Origin: an uncultured Pseudoxanthomonas sp.
GTDB lineage: Bacteria > Pseudomonadota > Gammaproteobacteria > Xanthomonadales > Xanthomonadaceae
Reading direction: 5' to 3'
Length of the DNA stretch: 64,000 nucleotides
NCBI GenBank assembly: GCA_946479745.1
Contig: CAMLGZ010000017.1
Span: forward strand, 1-64,000
In this document: positions 1-7,615 of the stretch, one piece after another
Layout of the letters: every line of letters begins with the position of its first letter
How positions within the stretch are numbered: the first letter of the stretch is position 1
Program-made: the position numbers and the translations under genes
Notes under the pieces: generated by a model
Database searches by the model: none
Seen by the model: only the letters and a program-made list of their open reading frames with translations
What the model was told of the DNA's origin: nothing

Positions 1-706
1 CCGGATCGGTGTCGGTCCAGATGTGCGAGCGATAGCTCTGGTAGCCGTTGGGCTTGCCTTCGGTGAACGGCGAATCGGCGAACAGCGCGGTGGCGATGGG
101 CTGCAAGGCGAGCGAGACGCGGAACTTCTTCACCATGTCCGCTTCGCTGGAGAAATCCAGGTTGACCTGCACGGTGCAGGTGCGTTTCATCATGTCCAAA
201 CCCAGCTTGCCGACCTTGGGCATGTAGTTGCGCATGATCTGGTAGCGGCCCTTGGGCATCCACGGCATCTCGTCGCGCGTCCACTTGGGTTGGAAACCCA
301 TGCCCAGGAAACCGAGCTGCAGTTCGTCGGCAACCGTCTTCACTTCCTTCAGATGGGTGCCGACTTCGCTGCACGTCTGGTGGATGTTCTCCAGCATGCC
401 GCCGGACAATTCCAGTTGGCCGGCCGGCTCCAGCGTGACCGAAGCACCGTCGCGCGACAGGGCGATGACGTGGCCGTGCTCTTCGACCGGCTGCCAGCCG
501 AAACGGGTCAGGCCTTTCAACAGCGCTTCTATGCCGCGTTCGCCTTCGAAGGTAGGTGGACGCAGATCATCTAGCCGGAAACCGAACTTCTCGTGCTCCG
601 TACCGATGCGCCAGTCGGCTTTCGGCTTTTCGCCCGAAGCGATGTAAGCGGCCAGTTGGTCGCGGTCGGTGATGGGCGTATCCGCAACATGGCTGGGACT
701 GGACAA
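1..706 (-). CDS. gshA: Glutamate-cysteine ligase, N-terminal part (cut by window edge)
   Basis: Catalyses ATP-dependent joining of glutamate and cysteine, the first step of glutathione synthesis, in the cytoplasm. The visible 235 codons carry family blocks [65 protein letters not shown] and [16 protein letters not shown]. These match the plant/proteobacterial type of the enzyme (about 450 residues) found in Xanthomonadaceae. No in-frame ATG precedes the first conserved block. The best start is the TTG at 706-704, giving a protein beginning [18 protein letters not shown], which fits relatives as I recall them. The C-terminal half lies left of the window. It is divergent from the binding-protein gene to its right. 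Identity is secure; the TTG start is inferred. Confidence 0.9.
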   Translation of the reverse strand, partial: MSSPSHVADTPITDRDQLAAYIASGEKPKADWRIGTEHEKFGFRLDDLRPPTFEGERGIEALLKGLTRFGWQPVEEHGHVIALSRDGASVTLEPAGQLELSGGMLENIHQTCSEVGTHLKEVKTVADELQLGFLGMGFQPKWTRDEMPWMPKGRYQIMRNYMPKVGKLGLDMMKRTCTVQVNLDFSSEADMVKKFRVSLALQPIATALFADSPFTEGKPNGYQSYRSHIWTDTDP

Positions 707-787
707 GGGCGGATACTCTGCGTCGGAGACTAGGGGATGTTGGGCCGCTGCCCTGACATCGCAAGGCCCGCACTATATCCTGAGCCG

Positions 788-2395
788 ATGCGCCCGATCG
801 TTGCCGCCCTGCTGCTTCTGTGTTCCGCCAATGCCATGGCGCAGACCGTTCCACCGCTTCAACCAGGGAACGCTCAACTGGAGCATGCCCAACTGGAGCG
901 CGGCAACGGTCCGGAGCCCAGCACACTGGATGCGCACCGTTGCCAGGAAGTGTCGTGCGGCAACGTGCTGCGCGACCTCTACGAAGGTCTGGTGACCGAA
1001 GACTCCGCAGGCAGGTTGATTCCGGGCATCGCCGAGCGTTGGGAGGTATCGGCCGATGGCCGCACCTGGACCTTCCATCTGCGCGAAGGCCTGCGCTGGT
1101 CGAACGGCGAGACGCTGGATGCGCCGCAGATGGTGGCCAGCTTCCGCCGCGCCTTCGCGCCGAAAACAGCCGCGCCGTTCGCCGAACTGTTCGATGCGCT
1201 GAGCAACGCGCAGGCCGTGCAGGCGGGCAAGCTCGCTCCCGAAGCCTTGGGCGTGGCGGCACCCGATGCGCGCCGCGTCGTGTTCACGCTTAGCCGCAGC
1301 GCGGCCTTGCCCGCATTGCTGACGCTACCCATCGCGTTTCCCGTCTATCTGCCGGCGGTGGAGCGATTCGGTGCGCAGCACACGCGTCCGGGGCGTTTGA
1401 TCGGCAATGGCGCCTATCGGTTGCTCGCCTGGACGCCGCAGGCCAACCTCACTCTGGAACGCAACCCGCGCTTCCACGATGCGGCCAACGTATCGATCCA
1501 GCGCGTGCGGTTCCAGGTCACTGAAGATGCCTCTGCCGAGCTGCAGCGCTTCGCCGCAGGCGATCTTCATTTCACCGAAACGGTGCCGCCGCAACCGCTG
1601 GACGTATTGAGGAAACGGTTCGGAGAACAGCTGCGCATTTCTCCCTATCTGGGCGCTTTCTGGCTGGGAATGAATCTGGACAAGCCGCCTTTCAGGAACG
1701 ATCCGGCTTTGCGCGAGGCGCTGTCGTTGGCGGTGGACCGTGACAAGCTCACTCGCTATGTCACCGGGCTGGGCGAACGACCTGCGTATGGTCTGGTGCC
1801 GGGTGGAATTCCCGGCTACACCGGCGCGCGGACGGCTTGGGCCGACGCCACCCAGGCGCAAAGGGAAGTGCGCGCCCGATTGCTCTATCGCGCCGCCGGC
1901 TATTCGTCCGAGCGGCCGCTGGTGCTGGAATTGCGCTACAACACCTCCACGCCGCACCGGCGCATGGCGTTGGCCGTGGCGTCGATGTGGCGCGGCGTAT
2001 TGGGCGCGCAGGTGCGGTTGCGCAACGAGGAATGGAAAGTGTTCGTGCAGAACCGCAAGCAGCGCGCGATCACCCAGGTGTTCCGCGGCGGCTGGGTCGG
2101 CGATGTGGTGGACGCGCGCAACTTTCTGGCCGCCTTCGGCAACGACGGCCCCCTCAACTGGACCGGCTATGACGATGCGGGTTTCCGCCAGCGACTGGCC
2201 AAGGCCGACGCGGCCACGACCGACGCGGCGCGCAACGCCTGGCTGCATGCGGCGGAGCAGAAGCTTTTGAACGACCAGGCGGCGATACCGTTGTACTTCT
2301 ACACCTCCAAACACCTGGTCAGGCCGGAACTGCTGGGATTCGAAGCCAATCCGCTCGACCGCCACGCCTCGCGCTGGTTACGCTGGCGCGATTGA
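788..2395 (+). CDS. ABC transporter substrate-binding protein, oligopeptide (SBP_bac_5) family
   Basis: Periplasmic solute-binding component of a peptide/oligopeptide importer. The protein is 535 aa when started at the ATG at 788. That start gives a clean signal peptide (MRPIVAALLLLCSANAMA, then Q); the upstream ATG at 737 would bury it behind 17 residues. The mature part shows the family course: LRDLYEGLVTEDSAGRLIPG near the N terminus, WTFHLREGLRWSNGETL, the NGAYRLLAW block, FWLGMNLDKPPFRNDPALRE, and a C-terminal AAIPLYFYTSKHLVRPELLG. Length matches OppA/DppA-type proteins. The next gene is a VIT transporter 16 nt away, then an OppB-like permease, so the three may be cotranscribed. No ATPase or second permease is nearby, so substrate and partners are unknown. 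Confidence 0.9.
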   Translation: MRPIVAALLLLCSANAMAQTVPPLQPGNAQLEHAQLERGNGPEPSTLDAHRCQEVSCGNVLRDLYEGLVTEDSAGRLIPGIAERWEVSADGRTWTFHLREGLRWSNGETLDAPQMVASFRRAFAPKTAAPFAELFDALSNAQAVQAGKLAPEALGVAAPDARRVVFTLSRSAALPALLTLPIAFPVYLPAVERFGAQHTRPGRLIGNGAYRLLAWTPQANLTLERNPRFHDAANVSIQRVRFQVTEDASAELQRFAAGDLHFTETVPPQPLDVLRKRFGEQLRISPYLGAFWLGMNLDKPPFRNDPALREALSLAVDRDKLTRYVTGLGERPAYGLVPGGIPGYTGARTAWADATQAQREVRARLLYRAAGYSSERPLVLELRYNTSTPHRRMALAVASMWRGVLGAQVRLRNEEWKVFVQNRKQRAITQVFRGGWVGDVVDARNFLAAFGNDGPLNWTGYDDAGFRQRLAKADAATTDAARNAWLHAAEQKLLNDQAAIPLYFYTSKHLVRPELLGFEANPLDRHASRWLRWRD

Positions 2396-2411
2396 GAACA
2401 AGGTATTCCGC

Positions 2412-3107
2412 ATGCGCGCCAGACATCGTGAGACGCACCGCTCCAACCGTGTCGGCTGGCTGCGCGCGGCGGTATTGGGCGCCAACGACGGCATCGTTTC
2501 CGTCGCCGGCCTGGTGGTGGGCGTGGCCGCCAGCGGAGCGAGCCACAACACCGTACTGCTGAGCGGAGTGGCCGGGCTGGTCGCCGGCGCCATGTCCATG
2601 GCGGCAGGGGAGTACGTTTCGGTGCAGTCCCAGGCGGACACCGAGAAAGCCGATTTGAGGCAGGAAACACAGGAGCTTGCCGACGACCCGCACACCGAAC
2701 TCGCCGAACTGGCGCATATCTATGTACGCCGCGGCCTGACTCCCGCGCTTGCGCATCAGGTCGCCGAACAACTGACCGCGCACGATGCCCTGGGCGCGCA
2801 CGCGCGCGACGAACTGGGCATCACCGACACTTTGCGCGCGCGTCCGGTGCAGGCGGCCATGGCTTCGGCGGCCGCCTTCACCGTGGGCGCGCTAGTGCCG
2901 CTGGCCGCGGTGTTGCTGGCGCCGGTAGAGGTTGCCGGCGCGGCGACTATCGTGGTCACCCTGGTCAGCCTTTTCATCTCCGGCGCTTTGGCGGCCTATG
3001 CCGGCGGAGCGCCTTTGCTGCGGGGCGCGTTGCGCGTGGGTTTCTGGGGAGCGATGGCGATGGCGGCTTCGTATTTGATCGGCAACCTGTTCGATGTGCG
3101 TGTGTGA
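2412..3107 (+). CDS. VIT1/CCC1 family (Fe/Mn) membrane transporter
   Basis: Inner-membrane protein of the vacuolar iron transporter / nodulin-21 family, 231 aa, whose members move Fe2+ or Mn2+. The N-terminal segment LRAAVLGANDGIVSVAGLVVG is the family hallmark (first transmembrane helix with the GANDG motif). It is followed by VAGLVAGAMSMAAGEYVSV in helix 2, a soluble helical stretch rich in Glu and Asp (about residues 75-140, where the family binds metal), and three hydrophobic helices to the C terminus. It starts 16 nt after the ABC binding-protein gene and is probably translated from the same message. The link with peptide uptake is positional only. Bacterial VIT proteins of this size lack the extra ferritin-like domain, as here. 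Confidence 0.9.
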   Translation: MRARHRETHRSNRVGWLRAAVLGANDGIVSVAGLVVGVAASGASHNTVLLSGVAGLVAGAMSMAAGEYVSVQSQADTEKADLRQETQELADDPHTELAELAHIYVRRGLTPALAHQVAEQLTAHDALGAHARDELGITDTLRARPVQAAMASAAAFTVGALVPLAAVLLAPVEVAGAATIVVTLVSLFISGALAAYAGGAPLLRGALRVGFWGAMAMAASYLIGNLFDVRV

Positions 3108-3161
3108 TGCGTAGCGACGCAAAAAAGGCATGACGCGCTCAAACTCTGTCCTCTCCAGTAT

Positions 3162-3265
3162 CGTCATCCCGGCGAACGCCGGGACCCAACCTCCCGTCGA
3201 TGCCATGCGCTCGCGATGGGATTGCTTCAGCGTTGAGTTGGGTCCCGGCGTTCGCCGGGATGACG
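3162..3265. repeat. REP-like inverted repeat, TCATCCCGGCG type
   Basis: Two perfect 29-base arms (3162-3190 and 3237-3265) separated by 46 bases. Each arm contains its own small hairpin (CCCGGCG/CGCCGGG) followed by a short stretch, ACCCAAC, that pairs across the loop. A shorter relative starting TCATCCCAGCG lies at 39363-39487. It fills most of the gap between the VIT gene and the permease. Confidence 0.9.
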
Positions 3266-3287
3266 GCCCAAAGAAAAGGCCGTTTCG

Positions 3288-4205
3288 ATGAAACGCCTGC
3301 TTTCCCGCTTGCTGGAAGCGTTGATAACGCTATGGTTATTGGCGACGCTGTGCTTCGTGCTGCTGCGCGCTGCGCCCGGCGGCCCATTCGATACCGAAAA
3401 ATCCGCACCGCCCGAAGTCCAGGCCGCACTCGCCGCGCAGTACCGGCTGGACCAGCCCCTTATCGCGCAATACGGCGCATGGTTGGGCGATGTGGTGCGC
3501 GGCGACCTGGGCCCCTCGTTCCAGTATCCGGACTACACCGTCAACCAGCTGATCGCCCAGGCGCTGCCGGTGTCGGCGCTCAACGGAGGACTCGCTCTGC
3601 TGCTGGCGTTGGCGCTGGGAATTCCCCTGGGAGTGTTCGCCGCGCTACGGGCAGGCAAGTGGATAGACCGGATACTGATGCTATTGGCGGGATTGGGACT
3701 GGCGATCCCGAAGTTCGTCGCCGCGCCGCTGCTGGTGTTGCTGTTCGCGGTGACCCTGCATTGGCTGCCGGCCGGCGGCTGGGGCCAATGGAGCAACCTG
3801 GTGCTGCCGGTGATTGCGTTGGCCCTGCCCAACATCGCCTACTGCGCACGGCTGACCCGCGTTTCGATGCTGGAAACCCTTTCGGCCGACTACCTGCGCG
3901 CCGCACGGGCACGCGGATTTTCGGAGACGCGCTTGCTGTTCTCGCACGCGTTGAAACCGGCGTTGCTGCCGGTAGTGGCGTGGCTGTCGCCGGCCTTGAT
4001 CAACGTGGTGACCGGCTCTGCGGTGGTGGAACAGGTCTTCGGCATCCCCGGCATGGGCCGCTACTTCGTGCAAGGTGCCTTGAACCGCGACTACACGCTG
4101 GTGCTGGGCGTGGTGCTGGTGGTGGGCGCGCTGATCGTGGCGATCAATACGCTGGTGGATGCGTTGCGCGGATGGATGGATCCGCGATTGGAAACCAACC
4201 CGTAG
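3288..4205 (+). CDS. ABC transporter permease, OppB/DppB family
   Basis: Inner-membrane permease subunit of a peptide-type ABC importer, 305 aa with about six transmembrane helices. Family blocks are visible: N-terminal FVLLRAAPGGPFD, the GDLGPSF motif after the first periplasmic loop, the cytoplasmic EAA-type loop YLRAARARGFSETRLLFSHA, and VVEQVFGIPGMGRYFVQGAL. OppB normally pairs with OppC and two ATPases (OppD, OppF), usually in one operon. None follows here: the reading frame ends at a TAG embedded in a GTAG palindrome half, and the next DNA is a low-GC segment on the other strand. Either the partners are encoded elsewhere or the operon was interrupted. The binding protein at 788-2395 is the likely partner. 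Confidence 0.93.
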   Translation: MKRLLSRLLEALITLWLLATLCFVLLRAAPGGPFDTEKSAPPEVQAALAAQYRLDQPLIAQYGAWLGDVVRGDLGPSFQYPDYTVNQLIAQALPVSALNGGLALLLALALGIPLGVFAALRAGKWIDRILMLLAGLGLAIPKFVAAPLLVLLFAVTLHWLPAGGWGQWSNLVLPVIALALPNIAYCARLTRVSMLETLSADYLRAARARGFSETRLLFSHALKPALLPVVAWLSPALINVVTGSAVVEQVFGIPGMGRYFVQGALNRDYTLVLGVVLVVGALIVAINTLVDALRGWMDPRLETNP

Positions 4206-4224
4206 GCGGGGCTAGGTCCCCGAC
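4202..4224. repeat. GTAG REP half-element at the permease stop codon
   Basis: A GTAG followed by a small hairpin (CGGGG-CTAGGT-CCCCG). The TAG at 4203-4205 is the stop codon of the OppB-like permease. It resembles the reverse complement of the half-element at 5148-5171, so the two face each other across the low-GC segment. Confidence 0.65.
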
Positions 4225-4272
4225 GCTCACGACCCGCATCCTTCTGATGTGGGGATGGCACCGGCGGCGCAC

Positions 4273-5004
4273 CTATTCGTATCTGCTCCCATGTTCATCA
4301 TATGCGCCCAGATCCTTGGCTTCGACCTTCTTGCATACGGCAGACGTCATATCGGTTGGGGAGGTGAATCCATTCACCATCCATTTCCGCCTTATCTCCA
4401 TTCCCGCCAACCATATGATGCGGGTGGTTTCGCACTCTTGAAAATTGCAGTCGTCGTCCGTTTCGCATGCTTGAAGAAGTGAACCGCATGTCAACCAGTC
4501 CCCAGAATCCACGCATTGCGAATCTGCTTTATGGGTCTTGACAAGATAAAACTCGGACCGCTTGCCGAAAAGAAGATGCGAACCCGCGTCTAGATGCCCG
4601 GCTTTATGGTGCCGGTTGAAATTCGAGCTTACTCGCGCGATCTCATACTCATCAGGCGTATAAATCACGTTCGGATCAGTCGGTTCATCCCGCAAATGGA
4701 TCACGGCCATGCCAACCGGACCAAACGATAGCGCCAGCAAGACTCCTGACGCCCATATTCCCGACGTGAACCACCAAGCGGAATGGTTTGCCCTGAAAGG
4801 TCTGCGTCTTGCAACGACCGCCACCAAAAATCCCATCAGGCCAATCAAGCCCAGCAGCCAAGACATATTGACGAATTCAAGCCGTCCTACAATGAATTTC
4901 CCATCGTCCTGCACAATGGTCAGTATGGCCGCTCCAAAGCAGGCAATGGCAGCAATGACGCTGAAGAAAAGTTCGTCTGGCCGGATCTGCTTTTTGTTCT
5001 CCAT
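4273..5004 (-). CDS. Hypothetical Cys-rich three-helix membrane protein in a low-GC segment
   Basis: No family recognised; 243 aa. The start at 5004 is chosen because AAGGAG lies ten bases upstream (5020-5015); a longer frame exists but lacks this site. Three hydrophobic helices are predicted by eye (about residues 12-32, 47-65 and 76-103). They are followed by a soluble region of about 140 residues with a cysteine cluster near residues 165-195 (CVDSGDWLTC, then LQACETDDDC and FQEC), which suggests disulfides if that part is periplasmic. Base composition is strikingly lower than its neighbours: sample 60-base lines are 42-50% GC, against about 67% in the adjacent permease. It lies between two facing GTAG half-elements. 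This suggests acquired DNA. Function unknown. Confidence 0.75.
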   Translation of the reverse strand: MENKKQIRPDELFFSVIAAIACFGAAILTIVQDDGKFIVGRLEFVNMSWLLGLIGLMGFLVAVVARRRPFRANHSAWWFTSGIWASGVLLALSFGPVGMAVIHLRDEPTDPNVIYTPDEYEIARVSSNFNRHHKAGHLDAGSHLLFGKRSEFYLVKTHKADSQCVDSGDWLTCGSLLQACETDDDCNFQECETTRIIWLAGMEIRRKWMVNGFTSPTDMTSAVCKKVEAKDLGAYDEHGSRYE

Positions 5005-5147
5005 ATCAGAAAATCTCCTTGTAGCCTCCGACCGAGCTGCCAAGAGTGGCGATAGGCGACGCTCATCGAGTTGTCTGTTCCAACGCCGATTTTGACATGA
5101 CCTACGACTCCGTAAGCGGTCAGCACTACTTTATATCTGAAGCCCGT

Positions 5148-5171
5148 GTCGGGGGCGTAGTCCCGACCTAC
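5148..5171. repeat. GTAG REP half-element at the deacetylase stop codon
   Basis: On the minus strand this reads GTAGG then a hairpin (GTCGGG...CCCGAC). The TAG at 5170-5168 is the stop codon of the polysaccharide deacetylase. It is nearly identical to the right half of the element at 32269-32354 and inverted relative to the half at 4202-4224. Confidence 0.75.
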
Positions 5172-6136
5172 TCTGCATCCACGTTGGCCAGAGCCATCAC
5201 CCACTTCGGTACGCCGGGTTCGCCCGCATAGAACTCCTTCGGCTTCTTGTCCGCCATCGCCCAGCGATGCAGCCAGCTGGGACCATAGCGCCCGCTGTAA
5301 CCGTCGGCGCGCGCATAAGCCGGGTCGCGCATCGCTTCGTCCACGGTGATGAAGCGGTAGCCGCGGCGGCGCGTGGCCGCGACCAGCTCCACGAAACTGT
5401 CGGCATTGAGCTCGTTGGCGTGCATCAGCCATATCTGCGGCAGCGCGTAGCCCAGCAGTTGTTCCGATTGTGTTTCGTAGTAATCGAGCTTGTTGAGCAT
5501 GTACGGCACGTAGCCCAATCGCAGACGTCGCAGCAACGCTTCGCGCTCGGGCGTATCGGCCTGCGTGTTCATCACGTTGGCGTAGGCGAAGGCCCACACC
5601 CATTCGCCGTTGTCCACGGTGACCGGCGCGATGCGGTAACCGTGCTGGGCCAGAAATTCCGCCACTTCCTCTTTCTCGGCTGCCGTGCGACCGGCCCGCA
5701 GGTAGGGATGACGGAACCAGCGCGGCGTCATTCCCCGTTCGGCCAGCAGCGGACGCAGTTGCCGCTCGCCGTCGAGGATGTCTTTCTCGTAGGCCGGTAT
5801 CCCGACCACGTGCAGATCGACATGCGCATAGGTGTGATTGCCGAGCTCGTAACCGGCATCCAGCCAGTCGCGCAGCATCGCCACGCGCTGCGGATCGACC
5901 TTGCCGTCGACTTCCAGCTTGTTTTCGTTGACGAAGCCGATGCCGGGCACGCCTGTTTGCTTCAACGCCGCGATCAAACGCTCATGGCGCGCCTGCAGGT
6001 CGGGCGGCGCGATGCTGTCCAGACGCGCCCACGGCAGATCGTCGATGGTAATGGCGATGCGGCGGTCTGGCTCGGTGGCCGTGGCGGTACCCGGAAACAG
6101 CGTGCTCAAGCACAAAAACAGGATGAGTAACCGCAT
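5168..6136 (-). CDS. Polysaccharide deacetylase family (NodB-type) exported protein
   Basis: Predicted exported carbohydrate esterase-4-like hydrolase, 322 aa, with a signal peptide (MRLLILFLCLSTLFPGTATA). NodB-fold motifs are present: AITIDDLPW near residue 28 (motif 1, with the catalytic/metal Asp pair), YELGNHTYAHVDLH (motif 2, HxxxH zinc ligands), and RWFRHPYLRAG (motif 3, with the usual Arg and Pro). Late motifs include PVTVDNGEWVWAFAY and IWLMHANELNADSF. Related proteins remove acetyl groups from polysaccharides or peptidoglycan; the substrate here cannot be told. The gene ends within a GTAG repeat, so its stop TAG belongs to that element. Upstream is the small lipoprotein gene in the same orientation, 58 bases away. 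Confidence 0.88.
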   Translation of the reverse strand: MRLLILFLCLSTLFPGTATATEPDRRIAITIDDLPWARLDSIAPPDLQARHERLIAALKQTGVPGIGFVNENKLEVDGKVDPQRVAMLRDWLDAGYELGNHTYAHVDLHVVGIPAYEKDILDGERQLRPLLAERGMTPRWFRHPYLRAGRTAAEKEEVAEFLAQHGYRIAPVTVDNGEWVWAFAYANVMNTQADTPEREALLRRLRLGYVPYMLNKLDYYETQSEQLLGYALPQIWLMHANELNADSFVELVAATRRRGYRFITVDEAMRDPAYARADGYSGRYGPSWLHRWAMADKKPKEFYAGEPGVPKWVMALANVDAE

Positions 6137-6194
6137 TCAGACAACTCCAGTACTCAAAACAAGAACAGGGAGCGTCACGCACTCTCCATCGGGC

Positions 6195-6668
6195 TTAGGA
6201 AATCCATTCCATCTTATCTTCGATCACCTTCCATACTCCTTCGGCACGTTTGAGGCGATATACATTGCCCGAAGCGCTGAGACCACCTTCGTAATATCCG
6301 CCGGCGACTTCGATCTCCGTCGCACTGACCCATGTGATGTCTCCGACGGTGAAGATCAGGCCACGCCCGGACACCGGGCCTCGGCTTACACCAAGCTCGA
6401 TATCGGCGCTGCATTCGGACACTGGCACGACAGTTGGGAAATGATCGGCGAAGCGCTCCATCAATTCTTGTGGCGGATCTTTTCGATCCTTGATTCCCAG
6501 GCAGTAATAGTCTGCCGATTGTTGTCGCGAAGAAGCGTTGTGTCCGAACTGGTAGCGGAACACGGCTTCCTGGATTGCGGTCGTTTCATCGAGATGGGGC
6601 TGCAGAGCGACGCCCGACGCGCAAGCTCCTACCAAAACAGTAAGCAATACCACCCACAGACTGCGCAT
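6195..6668 (-). CDS. Hypothetical lipoprotein
   Basis: 157 aa starting at the ATG at 6668, chosen because it places a lipoprotein signal (MRSLWVVLLTVLVGAC, lipobox LVGAC) at the very N terminus; an upstream GTG-type extension would overlap engB. The rest is a soluble domain of unknown type. Its C-terminal half (ITWVSATEIEVAGGYYEGG, then VYRLKRAEGVWKVIEDK) looks like the end of a beta-rich NTF2- or lipocalin-like fold, but I cannot assign a family. Two cysteines beyond the lipidated one (DYYCLG, SECSAD) could pair. Sample lines are about 48-53% GC, lower than the flanking genes, so recent acquisition is possible. It lies 26 bases downstream of engB on the same strand. Confidence 0.7.
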   Translation of the reverse strand: MRSLWVVLLTVLVGACASGVALQPHLDETTAIQEAVFRYQFGHNASSRQQSADYYCLGIKDRKDPPQELMERFADHFPTVVPVSECSADIELGVSRGPVSGRGLIFTVGDITWVSATEIEVAGGYYEGGLSASGNVYRLKRAEGVWKVIEDKMEWIS

Positions 6669-6694
6669 CCGGTTACCCTGCTCCACGGCGATAC

Positions 6695-7294
6695 TTAGAA
6701 CCCCAACCACCCGTTCACCACCGCGCGCGCCTCGTCCACGCCCTGCTTGGACTCGCCGGAGAAGGTCTGCACGCTGACGGTGTCGCCGAACAGGGAGAAC
6801 AGTTCCTTCTTCACTGCCTGCAGCGCGTTGGCCTGCTGGCCACGGCCCAGCTTGTCGGCTTTGGTCAGCAAGGCGTGGGCCGGGATGCCGCGTTCCACCG
6901 CGTAGCCGAGCATGTGCCGGTCGTAGTCCTTCAGCGGATGACGGATGTCCATTACCACCACCAGGCCCTTGAGGGACTCGCGGGTGCGGAAGTAGCGGTC
7001 CAGGAACGCCTGCCAGTGGTCCTTCAGCTCGTGCGGCACTTTGGCGTAGCCGTAGCCGGGCAGGTCGACCAGGTATTTGTCCTGCTCGATCTCGAAGAAC
7101 ACCAGCTGCTGGGTGCGGCCGGGGGTCTTGGAGACCCTCGCCAGCGCCTTCTGCCGGGTCAGCGCATTGAGCGCGGTGGATTTGCCGGCGTTGGAACGGC
7201 CGGCGAAGGCGACCTCAAAGCCGATGTCGGCGGGAAGCTGGCTGGGGATGTGCGCCGCCAGCAGGTATTTGGCTTTTTCTAGGGGATTGAACAT
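6695..7294 (-). CDS. engB: Ribosome biogenesis GTPase EngB/YsxC
   Basis: Cytoplasmic essential GTPase that helps assemble the 50S subunit; 199 aa, the usual length, started at the ATG at 7294. Nucleotide-binding motifs in order: G1 GRSNAGKST (about residue 31), switch region KTPGRTQQL, G3 DLPGYGYAK, and G4 TKADKLGR. The frame is open for another 53 codons upstream, but that part has no family resemblance and crosses low-complexity sequence, so the longer start is rejected. Its neighbours are the unknown lipoprotein downstream and, divergently across 321 bases with a palindromic element, cytochrome c4. The engB-cytochrome c4-dsbA order is familiar in this family of bacteria. Confidence 0.97.
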   Translation of the reverse strand: MFNPLEKAKYLLAAHIPSQLPADIGFEVAFAGRSNAGKSTALNALTRQKALARVSKTPGRTQQLVFFEIEQDKYLVDLPGYGYAKVPHELKDHWQAFLDRYFRTRESLKGLVVVMDIRHPLKDYDRHMLGYAVERGIPAHALLTKADKLGRGQQANALQAVKKELFSLFGDTVSVQTFSGESKQGVDEARAVVNGWLGF

Positions 7295-7363
7295 GCCACT
7301 AGGATGGCATGCGGAGGGTCCGGTGGGGTTGACGGCGGGTTGATGGAAGCTCGCTCTGCTTGT

Positions 7364-7490
7364 CTCCTCCCTTGCCCGCGCAGCGGGTAGGGGAGGCCGG
7401 GAGGGGTGCTCTTGGCGGGTTGCTTGATGCGGAGAAGCCGCAATCAAAAGCACCCCTCCTCAATCCTCCCCTGCTGCGCAAGGAAGGAGG
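7364..7490. repeat. REP-like inverted repeat, CTCCTCCCTTG type
   Basis: Imperfect inverted repeat in the 321-base gap between engB and cytochrome c4. Left arm 7364-7414 and right arm 7445-7490 each carry a C-rich/G-rich hairpin at the outer end, and an inner stretch (GAGGGGTGCTCTTG with its near complement) pairs across the loop. The rest of the gap holds the two divergent upstream regions, with no other gene seen. Confidence 0.85.
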
Positions 7491-7615
7491 CTGAGCCCCA
7501 CTCCATCAAGCCGTCGGCCCCCAGAATTGACCGCCAAGGCCTGCCCCGACGATAATTCACCTGTTTCGCGGCTGCCGCTCGGCGCCGCTTTTTTCGATAT
7601 TCCCGGAGCTTTAGC

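Noticed and set aside
4273..5004. Prophage or toxin-antitoxin cargo in the low-GC segment
   Set aside because: Only one gene is visible, with membrane helices and a Cys-rich domain; no phage, toxin or antitoxin signature was recognised.
5046..5231. A 61-codon plus-strand ORF at 5.05-5.23 kb
   Set aside because: It overlaps the GTAG half-element and the 3' end of the deacetylase and has no ribosome site or similarity.
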